From NCBI GenBank assembly GCA_026261815.1, contig JAMPIT010000174.1:6076001-6140000 (forward strand): 64,000 nt of DNA. Direction: 5' to 3'. A program made the translations under genes and the position numbers. The notes under the pieces were generated by a model. It was not told the DNA's origin. It saw only the letters and a list, made by a program, of their open reading frames with translations, and made no database searches. This DNA is from Monarcha castaneiventris obscurior. Lineage: Eukaryota > Chordata > Aves > Passeriformes > Monarchidae. Positions 13,701 through 64,000 of this stretch are shown here, in pieces. Within the stretch, counting starts at the first letter, position 1. Every line of letters starts with the position of its first letter.

Positions 13701-16700
13701 CTAGAAATGCTGTGTCTTTGTATGTCTGATGACAAGAGAAGAAAACTAATGTACTATTGCACAGTTACTTTATTTCCAAGACAGGTTTCATTATTGTCTT
13801 TTCCCAACATCTGGCTCCTCCCATGGGCTCTCCTGAACTGGTTTTTTCCAGACCTCATCCCAGCCTGGTGTCTCACTGGGAGCCCAGCCCCAGGACCCAG
13901 CTGGCTCCTCAGCCCTGCATCAGCCACCATCACAATCTCTTTCTCCCTTTTTTAATTACCTGTTTAAAACCAGATTGTTCAGACACATCAGACTTGCATT
14001 GAGTCAGTGCAGTACTTTTTAAAAGTCAATGTTACCGTCTCAGAGATGGTATCACTTACATTAGGTTAAAGACACTAATTTAAAAAATACAAAGCAGGTG
14101 CAACAGAACGAGCTATAATCAGAAATAAGCCACACAGAGACAGCGGTAAGATGTTCTTCCAGATATTCCCCACCTATTAGAAAATTTCACCTGTGGTAAG
14201 TCCTTGAACACCTTTGCTCTGAATACTTCCCGAGTCCTTCTAGCTCCTATGATGCAAGTCTTGCTGCTCCCTCTCTTCTGGGAATATTGCACCCTTGGGC
14301 AGAGGGCTATGGCACTTCACAGCAAACCCATGGCACCAGTCCTGCTGATCAGAAAGCAGGAATGCTCTCCAAGGAGTGGACACCAAAGCATTTCTTGTCA
14401 AAAAGGTGAAACTGAAGTGCAACCTCAGCTTTCAGCTCACCTTCTCCAGTACCACAAAACCTGGTCCGATGCATGAACCCCAGCCTGGTCCTACAGCCCA
14501 CCCAGAGACCCCCAAAAATTAATTTCTCATTGCTCATGTCCTGCACTTCACTCTGCCAGTGCTCTCCCTCTGAGTGGGTGCAATGACTGGAAGGGAGGCA
14601 CAGGGGACCGGACTCAGGTCATCCATAAGAATCTAGCTCTCACTGGCTCCCCAACTGCATAATCCAAGTCCTGTACCACACAGTACCTCACCATCCCCTG
14701 CCACACAGCTGGAGAGGGGCTGGACACAAGCCAGCTCTGTGTCAAGGCAGCTAAGGAGCCAACCATTGCCCTCATACTCCCTAAGAAAAACCTTGCTCCT
14801 CTGCTAGGCCATCGTGAGCACTTGCTTGTTGGTATTTGTGACATTGATGCTCTATGCACAACTGTATCTTACAAAAACCCTAACAACAACCTTTGCAAGT
14901 GATGCTGCTGAGGCACCTGATGTTGCACTGCTGGCACAGTCCTCTGGCTCACTTCTTGGTGTAGTCCCCTGGCAGAAAGCCCCAGCAAGGGCCGGCAGCT
15001 CTTGTCACCTTCCTGTCGTCAATCAGGTACACACCAAGTGGGTGGCACGAGAGATGAGAAACCTCACAGCAGCCTTTGACGCCAGCCTGACCTAGGAATG
15101 AAATACTTGTTTTAACTTGAAAACACACAGCATCCACCCCAAGCTTTCCTGCTCCATCACAGAAATGAGGGTTGGGAAAGGACTCTTAGAGCACATGCAG
15201 GCAGGTCCCGACTGCTTATTGAATGACTCATAAGGAACACTGTAAACTGAAAGTAAATGCAAGATGTTTTATTTGAGGTTGGAATAAATTACAACTGTAA
15301 AGCATATTTTATTGCTTTATAAATTGTCTGCTCTTAAAAGGCATTAATGTCAAACATAAACAAACAAAGACACATTTGATTAACAGTTCAGTTCTCCTAA
15401 GCTTCATAAACAACTCAGTAGGGGGATTTCTTTACATGATTGGCTCAGAAATTTCACTTTGACATGCATTATCACCATTCGTAAGTTTGAGTGGACTGCA
15501 GATGTGTTCATTTGCTTTAAGATATAATTTTCTCTAAAATATCCCATTTAATACCCAGTCCCTACTCAATTCATTCCCTACTCAAATACAAATCCCACTG
15601 CTTTTGAAAATCTCCTTAAAAGATACGTGGGGCTTTCTGTCCCTGCAGAAGGAGGACTTCCAAGTCCAAACCAGGAATGAGTCTGACCCCCAAACTAATT
15701 GAAAAACAAACTCTTCCCAGGCTAAAATACTAAAATCCCATGCACAAAAAATGTGTCCTTCCATTCTGAAGATTCTTGCAAAAACTCTTTGCATTGTCTG
15801 AACAAACTGATGTAAAGAATTTGTATTTTTGTTGTACAGATACTACCTGCCTGAGGCAGGTATGAATTTTGCTCATCACCTGTACTCCTCTAGGTGCAAA
15901 CAGACCCAGGCAATCCAGTCTGCCCTGAGCCCTGGGGTGTGAGAGGGTGCTCACAGGGCTGGGTGTGCTCAGCACAGGGCAGTACCCAGCCCTGAATGCA
16001 CAGACACTGTGACAGGGTCTGGCTAGCTCCAGACAGGTATGACAGGCAGAAAGGAGGCCAAAAAGTCACTTCCTCAGCCTCCTGGGGAGCCACAGCTTCT
16101 GAACACCAAAAAGGGAATGAACATTCATAAGCAGTTCTCATTGCACCACAAAAAAGCTTCCACCAAGGTATCCTGTTCCGCTTTGACCCTCTTGCACTGC
16201 CAGCACTTGCATGTGCTCCCCATGCCCTGGCTCTAGAACAGTGTCTCCCTGAGCTATTCCTGAGCAAGAAGCGTGCACCACTGCTAGGCTGGGCCAAAGC
16301 AGCATGAAATGAGCTGGACTATGCCCTGTAAAACTCTCCAGAAACAGAAATGGAGACTCCAGGTTCAATTAGCCCTTGGAACAACAGAGAAAGTTTGCAG
16401 AAAATATCTCCAGGGCAGTTTCTCTTCCTGCCACAAAACTAACTTGAAAAATAACGAGCCACTAGTACAGAAATTCCTTCTAAAACCAGCTCAGTATCAC
16501 GCAGAAAGTTCCTGTTTAGAGAAGTGTTTCTGCTCATAGCAGCCTCTAATGTTCTTGCCATGCCTACAGGAACATGAATAGCTGAGTGAGATGCTAGGGC
16601 ATTTTACACTATACAGCTGAATAGGAATGGTTGTCTATTACTGGATCCAAGAAATGTATGTTAAACTTCAAAGAAAATACTGTTAGATTGATCCTGGTGT

Positions 16701-18097
16701 GATTTTAGTTTTCATCAAAATTTCATCAGTAACATATATTTTTGTAAGTTTTATGCATAATTTCATTGAAAAAAACAGCAAACAAACTTTCTTCTACTAA
16801 ACATGGTTTCTTCAGAAGAGATTTGTTTTGTGCCATGAGGGATAACCAGCTTTGATCTCTGTAAGGCAGAGATACAGCAGATTTCAGGTGCTGCACTTGC
16901 CTATAATGGCTCCCAGCAAGTCAAAGGACAGGGCAGAGCTTTGGTGGGCTATCTGGAGCTGTGCCAAACTGGGCCAATTCTTCATGACTTTTCAGTATCC
17001 CACTCACTCAGGGAGTAGACAACTCTGGTTCCCAGCCACATGTTGAAGTGCTTAATGGAGGGGTGGGGAACAGCAATGCCCCTTCCTCCACCTCAGGTCC
17101 TGGCTTGGGAAAAGCTTGTGGAAAGGTGGTTTTGTGGCTGCCTTGTGCTAGCAGGATGCACTGCAGCTGGCACAAGGGCAGGCGCACGGTGTGCCCTGAT
17201 TCACCACATCTTAGAGAAACATCGCTCAGAAACCTGCAAGCTTTTACACCCATCAGTCATCTTGGTTATGCTCACTGAGAGCAGATTCTTGGCTGACTTC
17301 TTTTTTTCCTTAGCAGCTCTGAATTTTGCTTTGAAGATGAGAAGGGGGAAAGCTCGCCTTCAGGGAGAGGGACGAGCAGAGACATTTGCAAATTAAATGC
17401 ACACACGTCAGCCACCCCAGCAGTGGCCTCCAGTCTTCGCTTTACGACACAACATCTTATTATCTTGAACCTTCATTTTTCAGCCCTTTCAAAGGTTCCT
17501 AGGAGCATTCCTTTCTTTATCAGTGAGATGTCTCAGGGGTCTCTACAGACAAAACTAATGAAAGGAACAAACTGTTGTCACCAGGGTTAAGTTACAGGAT
17601 TACATTCAAGCCACAGACTCTGGAGGGAGCAGACTTACTCCATTTTCTGGTGCAAATGCCATACCAAGCAGCAAGATGAGCACACTGAGAAGGAATATGG
17701 GCTAATGGTTAGTGCACTGGATTGGGATTTGGCAGATGGAGTTAATTCACCTTCCTCTTGTTCTTGAAGTAATCAGAAAAAGGAAAGAGTTTATATTAAC
17801 TTCAGGGTGCTCAAACATTTCCAGCTCAGCAAATCCCCCTAAAATACTTCTCCTCTCCTAACAGCTCTTAGCAGCTTATGCACTACCTCTCTCAGACTAA
17901 GAACAACAGACAAATCTAAGGAATCACTCTTCTGGGGAAAAAAAAGAACCAACAAACTTCAGGATTGCTACATCTCAGCTAAGGCTCACTTACCCATCTG
18001 CAAAGCCTCTTACCCCTCCTGATCTTCACTCCTGAGCTGCCCATTTGCTGTGCACTTGCAGCCAGAGAGAACAGGAGCTCTTAAATACATTCACATC
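4791..18097. other. Intergenic sequence downstream of ABCD2, no gene recognised
   Basis: About 13 kb with only short ORFs of unremarkable composition. The longest (for example 136 codons at 7340-7750, minus) has overlapping ORFs on both strands and no recognisable domain. An AT-rich tract lies at 13390-13468. I see no splice-bounded similarity to known proteins, no RNA gene and no CpG island. Confidence 0.6.
13390..13468. repeat. AT-rich low-complexity tract
   Basis: Almost pure A/T built from overlapping AAATATT/TTTAAAT units with many small inverted repeats. It lies in the intergenic region downstream of ABCD2. Confidence 0.85.
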
Positions 18098-18103
18098 TTT
18101 ATT
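18098..18103 (-). terminator. Candidate ABCD2 polyadenylation signal
   Basis: A canonical AATAAA hexamer on the minus strand lies 1283 nt after the stop codon. No strong GT-rich element follows, so the assignment is tentative. Confidence 0.35.
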
Positions 18104-19385
18104 TCTAATTCTCCAGCTTTTGCATCCAGCAAAGCACTCAGGCCAGCACTGTCTCAGGCAGTTCTGTTAAAGCACCTTCTGACTGATTGGGGACCACATT
18201 CCTACTGAACTGAACAGCTGATGGGACAACCAGTGAGTACATCTGAAAGCAAGGCTGTTAACCAGTGCATTTGCTCATGGGGAGGGCAGTGTTCAGCCAC
18301 TCCACCAAAATATGGCAGGCATATTAATTAGTGGTTACCAAATGCTCTAACTTTTCACAGACCTTTGTAAGTGCTGAGCATTTCAATTGGCAGGACAGCA
18401 GTGCCTGAGTATTCAGTGTATTGTTAGAAACTGACATTTCCTTCTCCTACAGTCCTTCCCATCACAAAGTGTCTCATGGAACAAACAAGTGTCTATATTG
18501 TGATTATGCCAATGGAGGAACTGGGTCAGACATGGATGCCAGCTGGATCAGACCCATAGAGCAGATGAATGATTTAGTCAAGCGAAAACTAAGTCACTTG
18601 ATGCCAGGCCCAGTGCTCCATCCACACCACCAGAGGTTACTGAATAAGGGACATAAATAATCTCCCAAAGGAACTGATGTATCATGAAGGGCAAAGAGCC
18701 TCTGAAGCCATGTGTAACAGCATGAAGCACAAGTATATTACATGTTTAGCTCTGTCCCTGCTTCTCTGTCATGAGGGCAGTGGGTTGCTCAGTCAGTTGT
18801 CTTGTGGTCAGCCTATTTCATTATTTCCTATGGAAATGCAGGTAAAGGTGTGTATACTATTCAGTAGTAGAACAGAAGTCTTGTTTTACATGGGCTGAGA
18901 GAATGTTTCTTATACCCAAATGAGGTTTCTGCAGGCATCTGCATACTCACCCAGATGCTGCCCCTGCCGTGCTCCATGCCTGAGTGTCATGCCCGGTTGC
19001 TCTGCGTAGCAGGCATGTCATACGCACACAGTGACCCGGTACAAGAGCACATTCCGCACGCCAAGTCTCAGGCAAAAATTCACCTATAAAGCCTAAGTGT
19101 GTTGGTCATTTCTTGCAGTGAATTGGGCTTTCACTAGGAATTAACATAAGCTGTAATGACTAATCTTATACTCTGTGCACTTGCTTATTTTCTTTTCACA
19201 GTTCAACCACTTTCCTCCTTAATACTAAAACACTAAAGTCTTACATAGCATTCAGAGCATTATTTTCTGCTGGCTGTGTTTTGCTATGCTCTAAGCCTCT
19301 GTCACAATGCATGCAAAGGATAATGGCTGAATTTGTTATGCTTTTAACTAAAAAAATACTTTTAAAAACATAAACCATAAATTAT
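18098..19385 (-). other. ABCD2: Probable ABCD2 3' UTR
   Basis: About 1.3 kb follows the stop codon before the first well-formed downstream AATAAA on the minus strand, at 18103-18098. I saw no AATAAA or ATTAAA between the stop and this site, apart from one overlapping the stop codon itself (19390-19385), which is too early to use. The extent is inferred; transcripts may end elsewhere. Small ORFs here resemble no protein I know. Confidence 0.4.
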
Positions 19386-60372
<40,987 letters not shown>

Positions 60373-60404
60373 CCTGCCCGCCGGCACACCGCTACGCGCC
60401 GCTC

Positions 60405-60422
60405 CTAGCGCGGGTGGCTCAT
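60405..60422 (-). other. Five-codon upstream ORF in the ABCD2 leader
   Basis: The minus strand carries ATG AGC CAC CCG CGC TAG (MSHPR, stop), ending 32 nt before the ABCD2 start codon. The uATG has G at -3, a moderate Kozak context. It would be in the mRNA only if transcription starts upstream of 60422, which is likely but not shown. Confidence 0.5.
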
Positions 60423-60524
60423 GCCCGCTGGGAAGGCCGGTCCCGCCGAGTCTTCATCGGGGCGCTGGGCCCGCTCTGCCGCCGGCCGCCCTGCCGTGAT
60501 AGATGCCGAGCGAGCGCTGCCTCC

Positions 60525-60534
60525 CAGGGGTGAT
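60525..60534 (-). promoter_or_regulatory. SRE-like element (candidate SREBP site)
   Basis: The minus strand reads ATCACCCCTG, matching the classical sterol regulatory element ATCACCCCAC at 8 of 10 positions. It lies about 155 bp upstream of the ATG and 50-80 bp downstream of the GC and CCAAT boxes. SREBP targets usually need such NF-Y or Sp1 partners. Mammalian ABCD2 is known to respond to sterols through SREBP; function here is inferred. Confidence 0.4.
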
Positions 60535-60584
60535 GGTGCCTTCAAAGCGCGGCGCGTTGCACAACGCAGCCCGGCGCGGCGCAG

Positions 60585-60595
60585 CCCGCCCCGCC
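60585..60595 (-). promoter_or_regulatory. GC box (Sp1/KLF-like)
   Basis: The minus strand reads GGCGGGGCGGG, a near-perfect Sp1 site, 8 bp downstream of the CCAAT box and 213 bp upstream of the ATG. Such sites are common by chance in a CpG island. Confidence 0.45.
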
Positions 60596-60602
60596 GACCA
60601 CC

Positions 60603-60607
60603 ATTGG
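60603..60607 (-). promoter_or_regulatory. CCAAT box (NF-Y-like) upstream of ABCD2
   Basis: The minus strand reads CAGCCAATGG here, 231 bp upstream of the ATG and just upstream of a GC box. Its spacing and orientation suit a TATA-less CpG-island promoter. Binding is inferred. Confidence 0.5.
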
Positions 60608-60621
60608 CTGTGCCGCGTGGG

Positions 60622-60657
60622 GCGGCACCGGCACCGGCACCGGCAGCGGCAGCGGCC
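60622..60657. repeat. Short hexanucleotide repeat in the CpG island
   Basis: About six imperfect copies of CGGCAC/CGGCAG lie just upstream of the CCAAT box. A CAG/CGG-rich stretch follows at about 60712-60747. Confidence 0.7.
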
Positions 60658-60768
60658 CGGCCGCTCAGCACCGCCGCCCCGGCCGCAACCGCTATAGCTC
60701 GGGGCGCGGCCGCAGAAGCAGCAGCGGCAGCAGTAACAGCAGCCCTCCTGCGCTGCGCTCGGCCCAGG

Positions 60769-60883
60769 TTCACGGCGGGTCTCCTGGCGCTCGGCCCCGG
60801 GTGCTCGGCCCCGGGGTCACGGCGGGTCCCCCGGCGCTCGGCTCCGGCCGCACCGTGGATCCCCCGGCGCTCGGCCGCTCCGC
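60769..60883. repeat. Imperfect GC-rich tandem repeat in the CpG island
   Basis: Three related units start near 60769, 60816 and 60852, sharing the core CCCCCGGCGCTCGGC (CTCCTGGCGCTCGGC in the first). The first two are about 47 bp apart. It lies about 400-510 bp upstream of the ABCD2 ATG. Confidence 0.7.
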
Positions 60884-61270
60884 GGAGCTCGGCCCTGCAG
60901 AGCGCCGGCTCGCCCCAGGCTGCGGCCGGCCCTTTCCTTCCGCCTGCCCTGCGGAGCAGGCGCCGCCTCCGGCCCCGGCGTCGCCAGCGGCGCGGGGGGA
61001 GCGGGCTGGGGGGTGGCGGCACCGGAGAGACCTCGGGTCCCGCTGCAGCCCCGGCGGCGTGGGCAGCGCGTCACCCCCGGCGCCCGCCGAGCCTCCCCGG
61101 GGCGCGGGGGCTGTAACGCCGGCGCGGGGGGAGCCCGGAGCGGGAGCGCGGCGCAGCCGGGCCGGTGGCCTCGGGCAGCCCCGGGTCGGAAATCGGCCGC
61201 GCGGCCGCGGGAGGGAGCCGGGCAGCTCGGCGTCTCCGGGGCAGCGCCTGCACTCCGCGCGTAATTTATT

Positions 61271-62740
61271 TCCTGTCCTCTCGCCGAAAGGAAACCGGTA
61301 CTGTGGGCCGGCAGCGTTATTAGCCCAAAATAACCCCGACCGAGTCGCACGGCCCCTGCAGTAAAACCCGGCTAATTTCACACAAAGGAAGCAACAGTAA
61401 AGGCAGTTGTCTTGCTGCTTTGTTTTTCTCTTTTCTTAATTACTTATTTCTACTGCTTCAGTTGTTAGGAATACAACTGAATTTGAAATTGCAGGGGGAG
61501 GATCAGAGTACTTACATACTCTGGTCCTTTTACACTTTAAGAAATGTAGTACTAAAGTAGCTGTGAGGTAGTATATAATAAAGCATTCATTTAGGATGGG
61601 TATGTAAAAGCATGTTTAAAATGTGGTACTAGGCGTTTATGGCAGTGGTGAGGAGCCCGGCTTTTCCCTAGAAATGGAGAGTGAGGCCACCTGCCTCACG
61701 GCAAGTCAGCAAATACTGCGTTAAACAAGTCACGTTACTGTTATAAAACAACCCCCCATTGAACAGAGTGCAGAGGGCAGTGATCATCTTTAGATACAAG
61801 CTTCAGGATGAAGGAATGATAAAGTTGATTTGAGAGCAAGTGAGGTTTGATTTGAAAAATCAGACACCACTTATCAAAACATCCAGGTGCCTTCTAAAAA
61901 GTCCAGTAAGCCAAGACCAGCAGGACAAAAAGGAAGCAAGGAAGATCTATTTCTCATTTCTTCCTAGGAGGTTGCACAAATTCAGCCCACAGAGGTCTGG
62001 ACAGTTAGGCAGAGGAGATACACGGTAGTCTTTAATTGTATTGTATTTTTGCCAGTGAGCACAGGCCAGAGGTCTGGACGGCGGTTCTTCTAGCTTTTTT
62101 TTCCCCCTAAATGCACAACTCAAGATAAAGCTAGGAAAATGTCAAAATCTGACCTAGTGCGGTGCAAAAGACATTCAGTTAGTAGGTAAGCCTGATTTCA
62201 CTGCAGATTATTTTGTCAGTAAAATAGGTTTTTCAGTGCACAAAGATACAAGATACACTGGCTAAGAAATTGCTTTGCTTAGGGCTTGCTATTTTTTTAA
62301 TCATGCTCTCTACTGGATACTTCCCTTACTGGCTTGTGTGTAGCACAGCATACTCTCAGATTTTGCCAAACCACAGCTATTTGCAATATTCCATTACTCT
62401 AGCATTTTCTTACCAAGGGGGAAAGTTCACAGATCTCTTTCAGTTCTGCGTATCTGCTGACCTTTCATTTCACAGAATCCTGGATGACTGAAATTTCTGG
62501 TGATTTGGTGTTTTGTGCAGATCTGTGGGAACATTTAAGTGAAGCAAATCTAACCATACAGTGTTTCAGTCAATAAAAGGAATGTATTTCCTTCTTTTAA
62601 AAGGAAGAAGAAAAGCCTGAACTGTTGTTTTAAATACTCCCTTTCTTCTGTTCTTGCTGTCTCGAGAGTTTTGCTGTGCCACGGTCCTGCTCAGTAATCC
62701 ATGCACAAACTTCTCTTTGTGGAGCATGGCCTTAGGTGTT

Positions 62741-62774
<34 letters not shown>

Positions 62775-64000
62775 TGCTGAAGGCAGCAATTTTATTATAT
62801 TTAGTCAAAATAAAATTTCTCAGTATTACTGGAAAAATAACTGCCAAAGCTGCAGTAATATTGGTGCAGTGTTCAGTGCTCTGTTGTCTCCATATTTTCT
62901 ACTGACTTTATTATAAACTTCTGGAGATAAGTACAATCAAATAAGTTTGAGTAACTGAAGCTGTGGAATTGGAGGGATGTTGATATTCGGTCCAGACTAT
63001 TTGGAGGTTTATCTTTTCTTACAGAGAAACTAATTTTTTAGTGCCAAGTGATTGATTTTTAGTCATGGGGTTAGTTTTCATCAAATGCATTAAAATAACG
63101 TGGGCATTTTTAAAATATAGGAACCAATAACTGAGGAGGAAGAATAAACAGCAGCAATGAGTATCAGGGTGACCAAAGTCCATGAATGTTTGAATATGTA
63201 GGAACTAGAGTGTAATCATGACAACTGATGCTTCTTTTTTATCTTCTATTTTGTGCCCACAGTCTCCCACACCAGCACTTCATCCTTGCACAGCTTTGTG
63301 GTTGTGATGAAGGTAGTGGAATTGGAACATGCAGGCTATTACACAGGAGATATCAATCAGCCCTACTCAATGATAATTTTTTCTAACGTTTTATTTAGTG
63401 TTTGAAAATATAATGTGCAATTTTTTAAGCAAAAGAGCATTTATCTGATGTTTTATTTGATCCTAACAGAGGGTCCAATAGCTGTAACATCAGTCTGCAG
63501 TAAATTGAAATTTCCTTGCTGCTTAGTGAGTTATCCACTGTGCCATAAGGACATACAAAATAAAAAATAAAGATACTAAAGAATAGGTATAAATTCTATG
63601 TTTCGAATCATTGCTATTTAGGACCTTTAAGATTTAGATATGTGTAGGTCATGCATACAGTGCATAGCAGTTTCCATGTGAATGAGTGTATGTGAAACAT
63701 AACATGAATCCACACAGTGCTTGTTTTCAATTACTGATACTGAACTGTAAATAATGTACAAAATATGATGTACTGTAATATGGTGAGCTAGCAACATTGT
63801 TTTTTTCTCTAATTTTGAGCTGTATGTTTGCATAGTGGTGTGGGAATAATAGGACACCGTTTTAGTCAGATTCAACGGAGTATGAACATAGAAGCCATTA
63901 TTTGAGTAAATACCTTTCTCCGAAGTACTTCCAAACTTTCTATTTACTTTAATGTCATCACTTGCATAAGTACAGAAATACACCCACAGAATTAGTTTGC
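61271..64000. other. Sequence upstream of ABCD2, no gene recognised
   Basis: AT-rich DNA beyond the CpG island. It holds the poly(T) tract and a 118-codon minus-strand ORF (63627-63983) of low-complexity, UTR-like composition with no recognisable domain. In human DNA C12orf40 (REDIC1) starts on this side, but I could not find a matching exon. Confidence 0.55.
62744..62771. repeat. Poly(T) tract of 28
   Basis: An uninterrupted T run on the plus strand. Read on the minus strand it is a poly(A) tail preceded by AATAAA (62796-62791) at 19 nt. I recognise no parent gene in the adjoining sequence. Confidence 0.95.

Noticed and set aside
60373..60387. GTG at 60387 as the ABCD2 start, adding five residues
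   Set aside because: The ATG at 60372 fits the family start and has a strong Kozak context; GTG initiation is unlikely.
60405..61381. Long overlapping ORFs on both strands (up to 231 codons) in the CpG island
   Set aside because: They are rich in Ala, Pro, Arg and Gly, occur in several frames at once and match no known domain. GC-rich DNA lacks stop codons.
63627..63983. 118-codon minus-strand ORF near the right edge
   Set aside because: Low-complexity, His/Tyr/Ser-rich translation typical of AT-rich noncoding DNA; no known match.

Overview
This window is vertebrate nuclear DNA, almost certainly from a bird and probably a songbird (passerine). It holds one recognisable gene with small exons and long introns on the minus strand. 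It also holds several CR1-type LINE fragments, the dominant avian retroposon, and an 873-bp solo LTR of a kind I associate with passerine genomes. The bird call rests on the repeats and on gene similarity, both recognised from memory without a database search.

The gene is ABCD2 (ALDRP, adrenoleukodystrophy-related protein), a peroxisomal half-size ABC transporter for very-long-chain and polyunsaturated fatty acyl-CoAs. All ten coding exons can be placed. The start codon is at 60372 and the stop codon at 19386-19388. Every intron is GT-AG and every junction stays in frame. The spliced CDS is 2205 nt and encodes 734 residues. Exons 2 and 4-9 measure 181, 169, 95, 146, 146, 85 and 126 bp, the sizes I recall for the ABCD1/ABCD2 family. 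The Walker A, Q-loop, signature, Walker B and H-loop motifs are all intact, so the gene looks functional.

Layout from left to right: 1-18097 is intergenic sequence downstream of ABCD2, with microsatellites and a degenerate CR1 at 3092-4790. 18098-19385 is the probable 3' UTR. 19386-60372 is the ABCD2 coding span. Its largest intron (intron 6, about 17 kb) contains the solo LTR (31371-32243, flanked by AGGTC duplications) and two CR1 fragments; intron 3 carries another CR1 tail. About 60080-61270 is a CpG island covering exon 1 and the promoter. It contains a CCAAT box, a GC box, an SRE-like element and a five-codon upstream ORF. 61271-64000 is upstream sequence with no recognised gene and a 28-nt poly-T tract.

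I found no CRISPR array, prokaryotic feature, tRNA, rRNA or second protein-coding gene, and no evidence of an undescribed system. The observations most worth checking are the promoter motif cluster, the uORF, the CpG-rich intronic LTR and several unclassified repeats.
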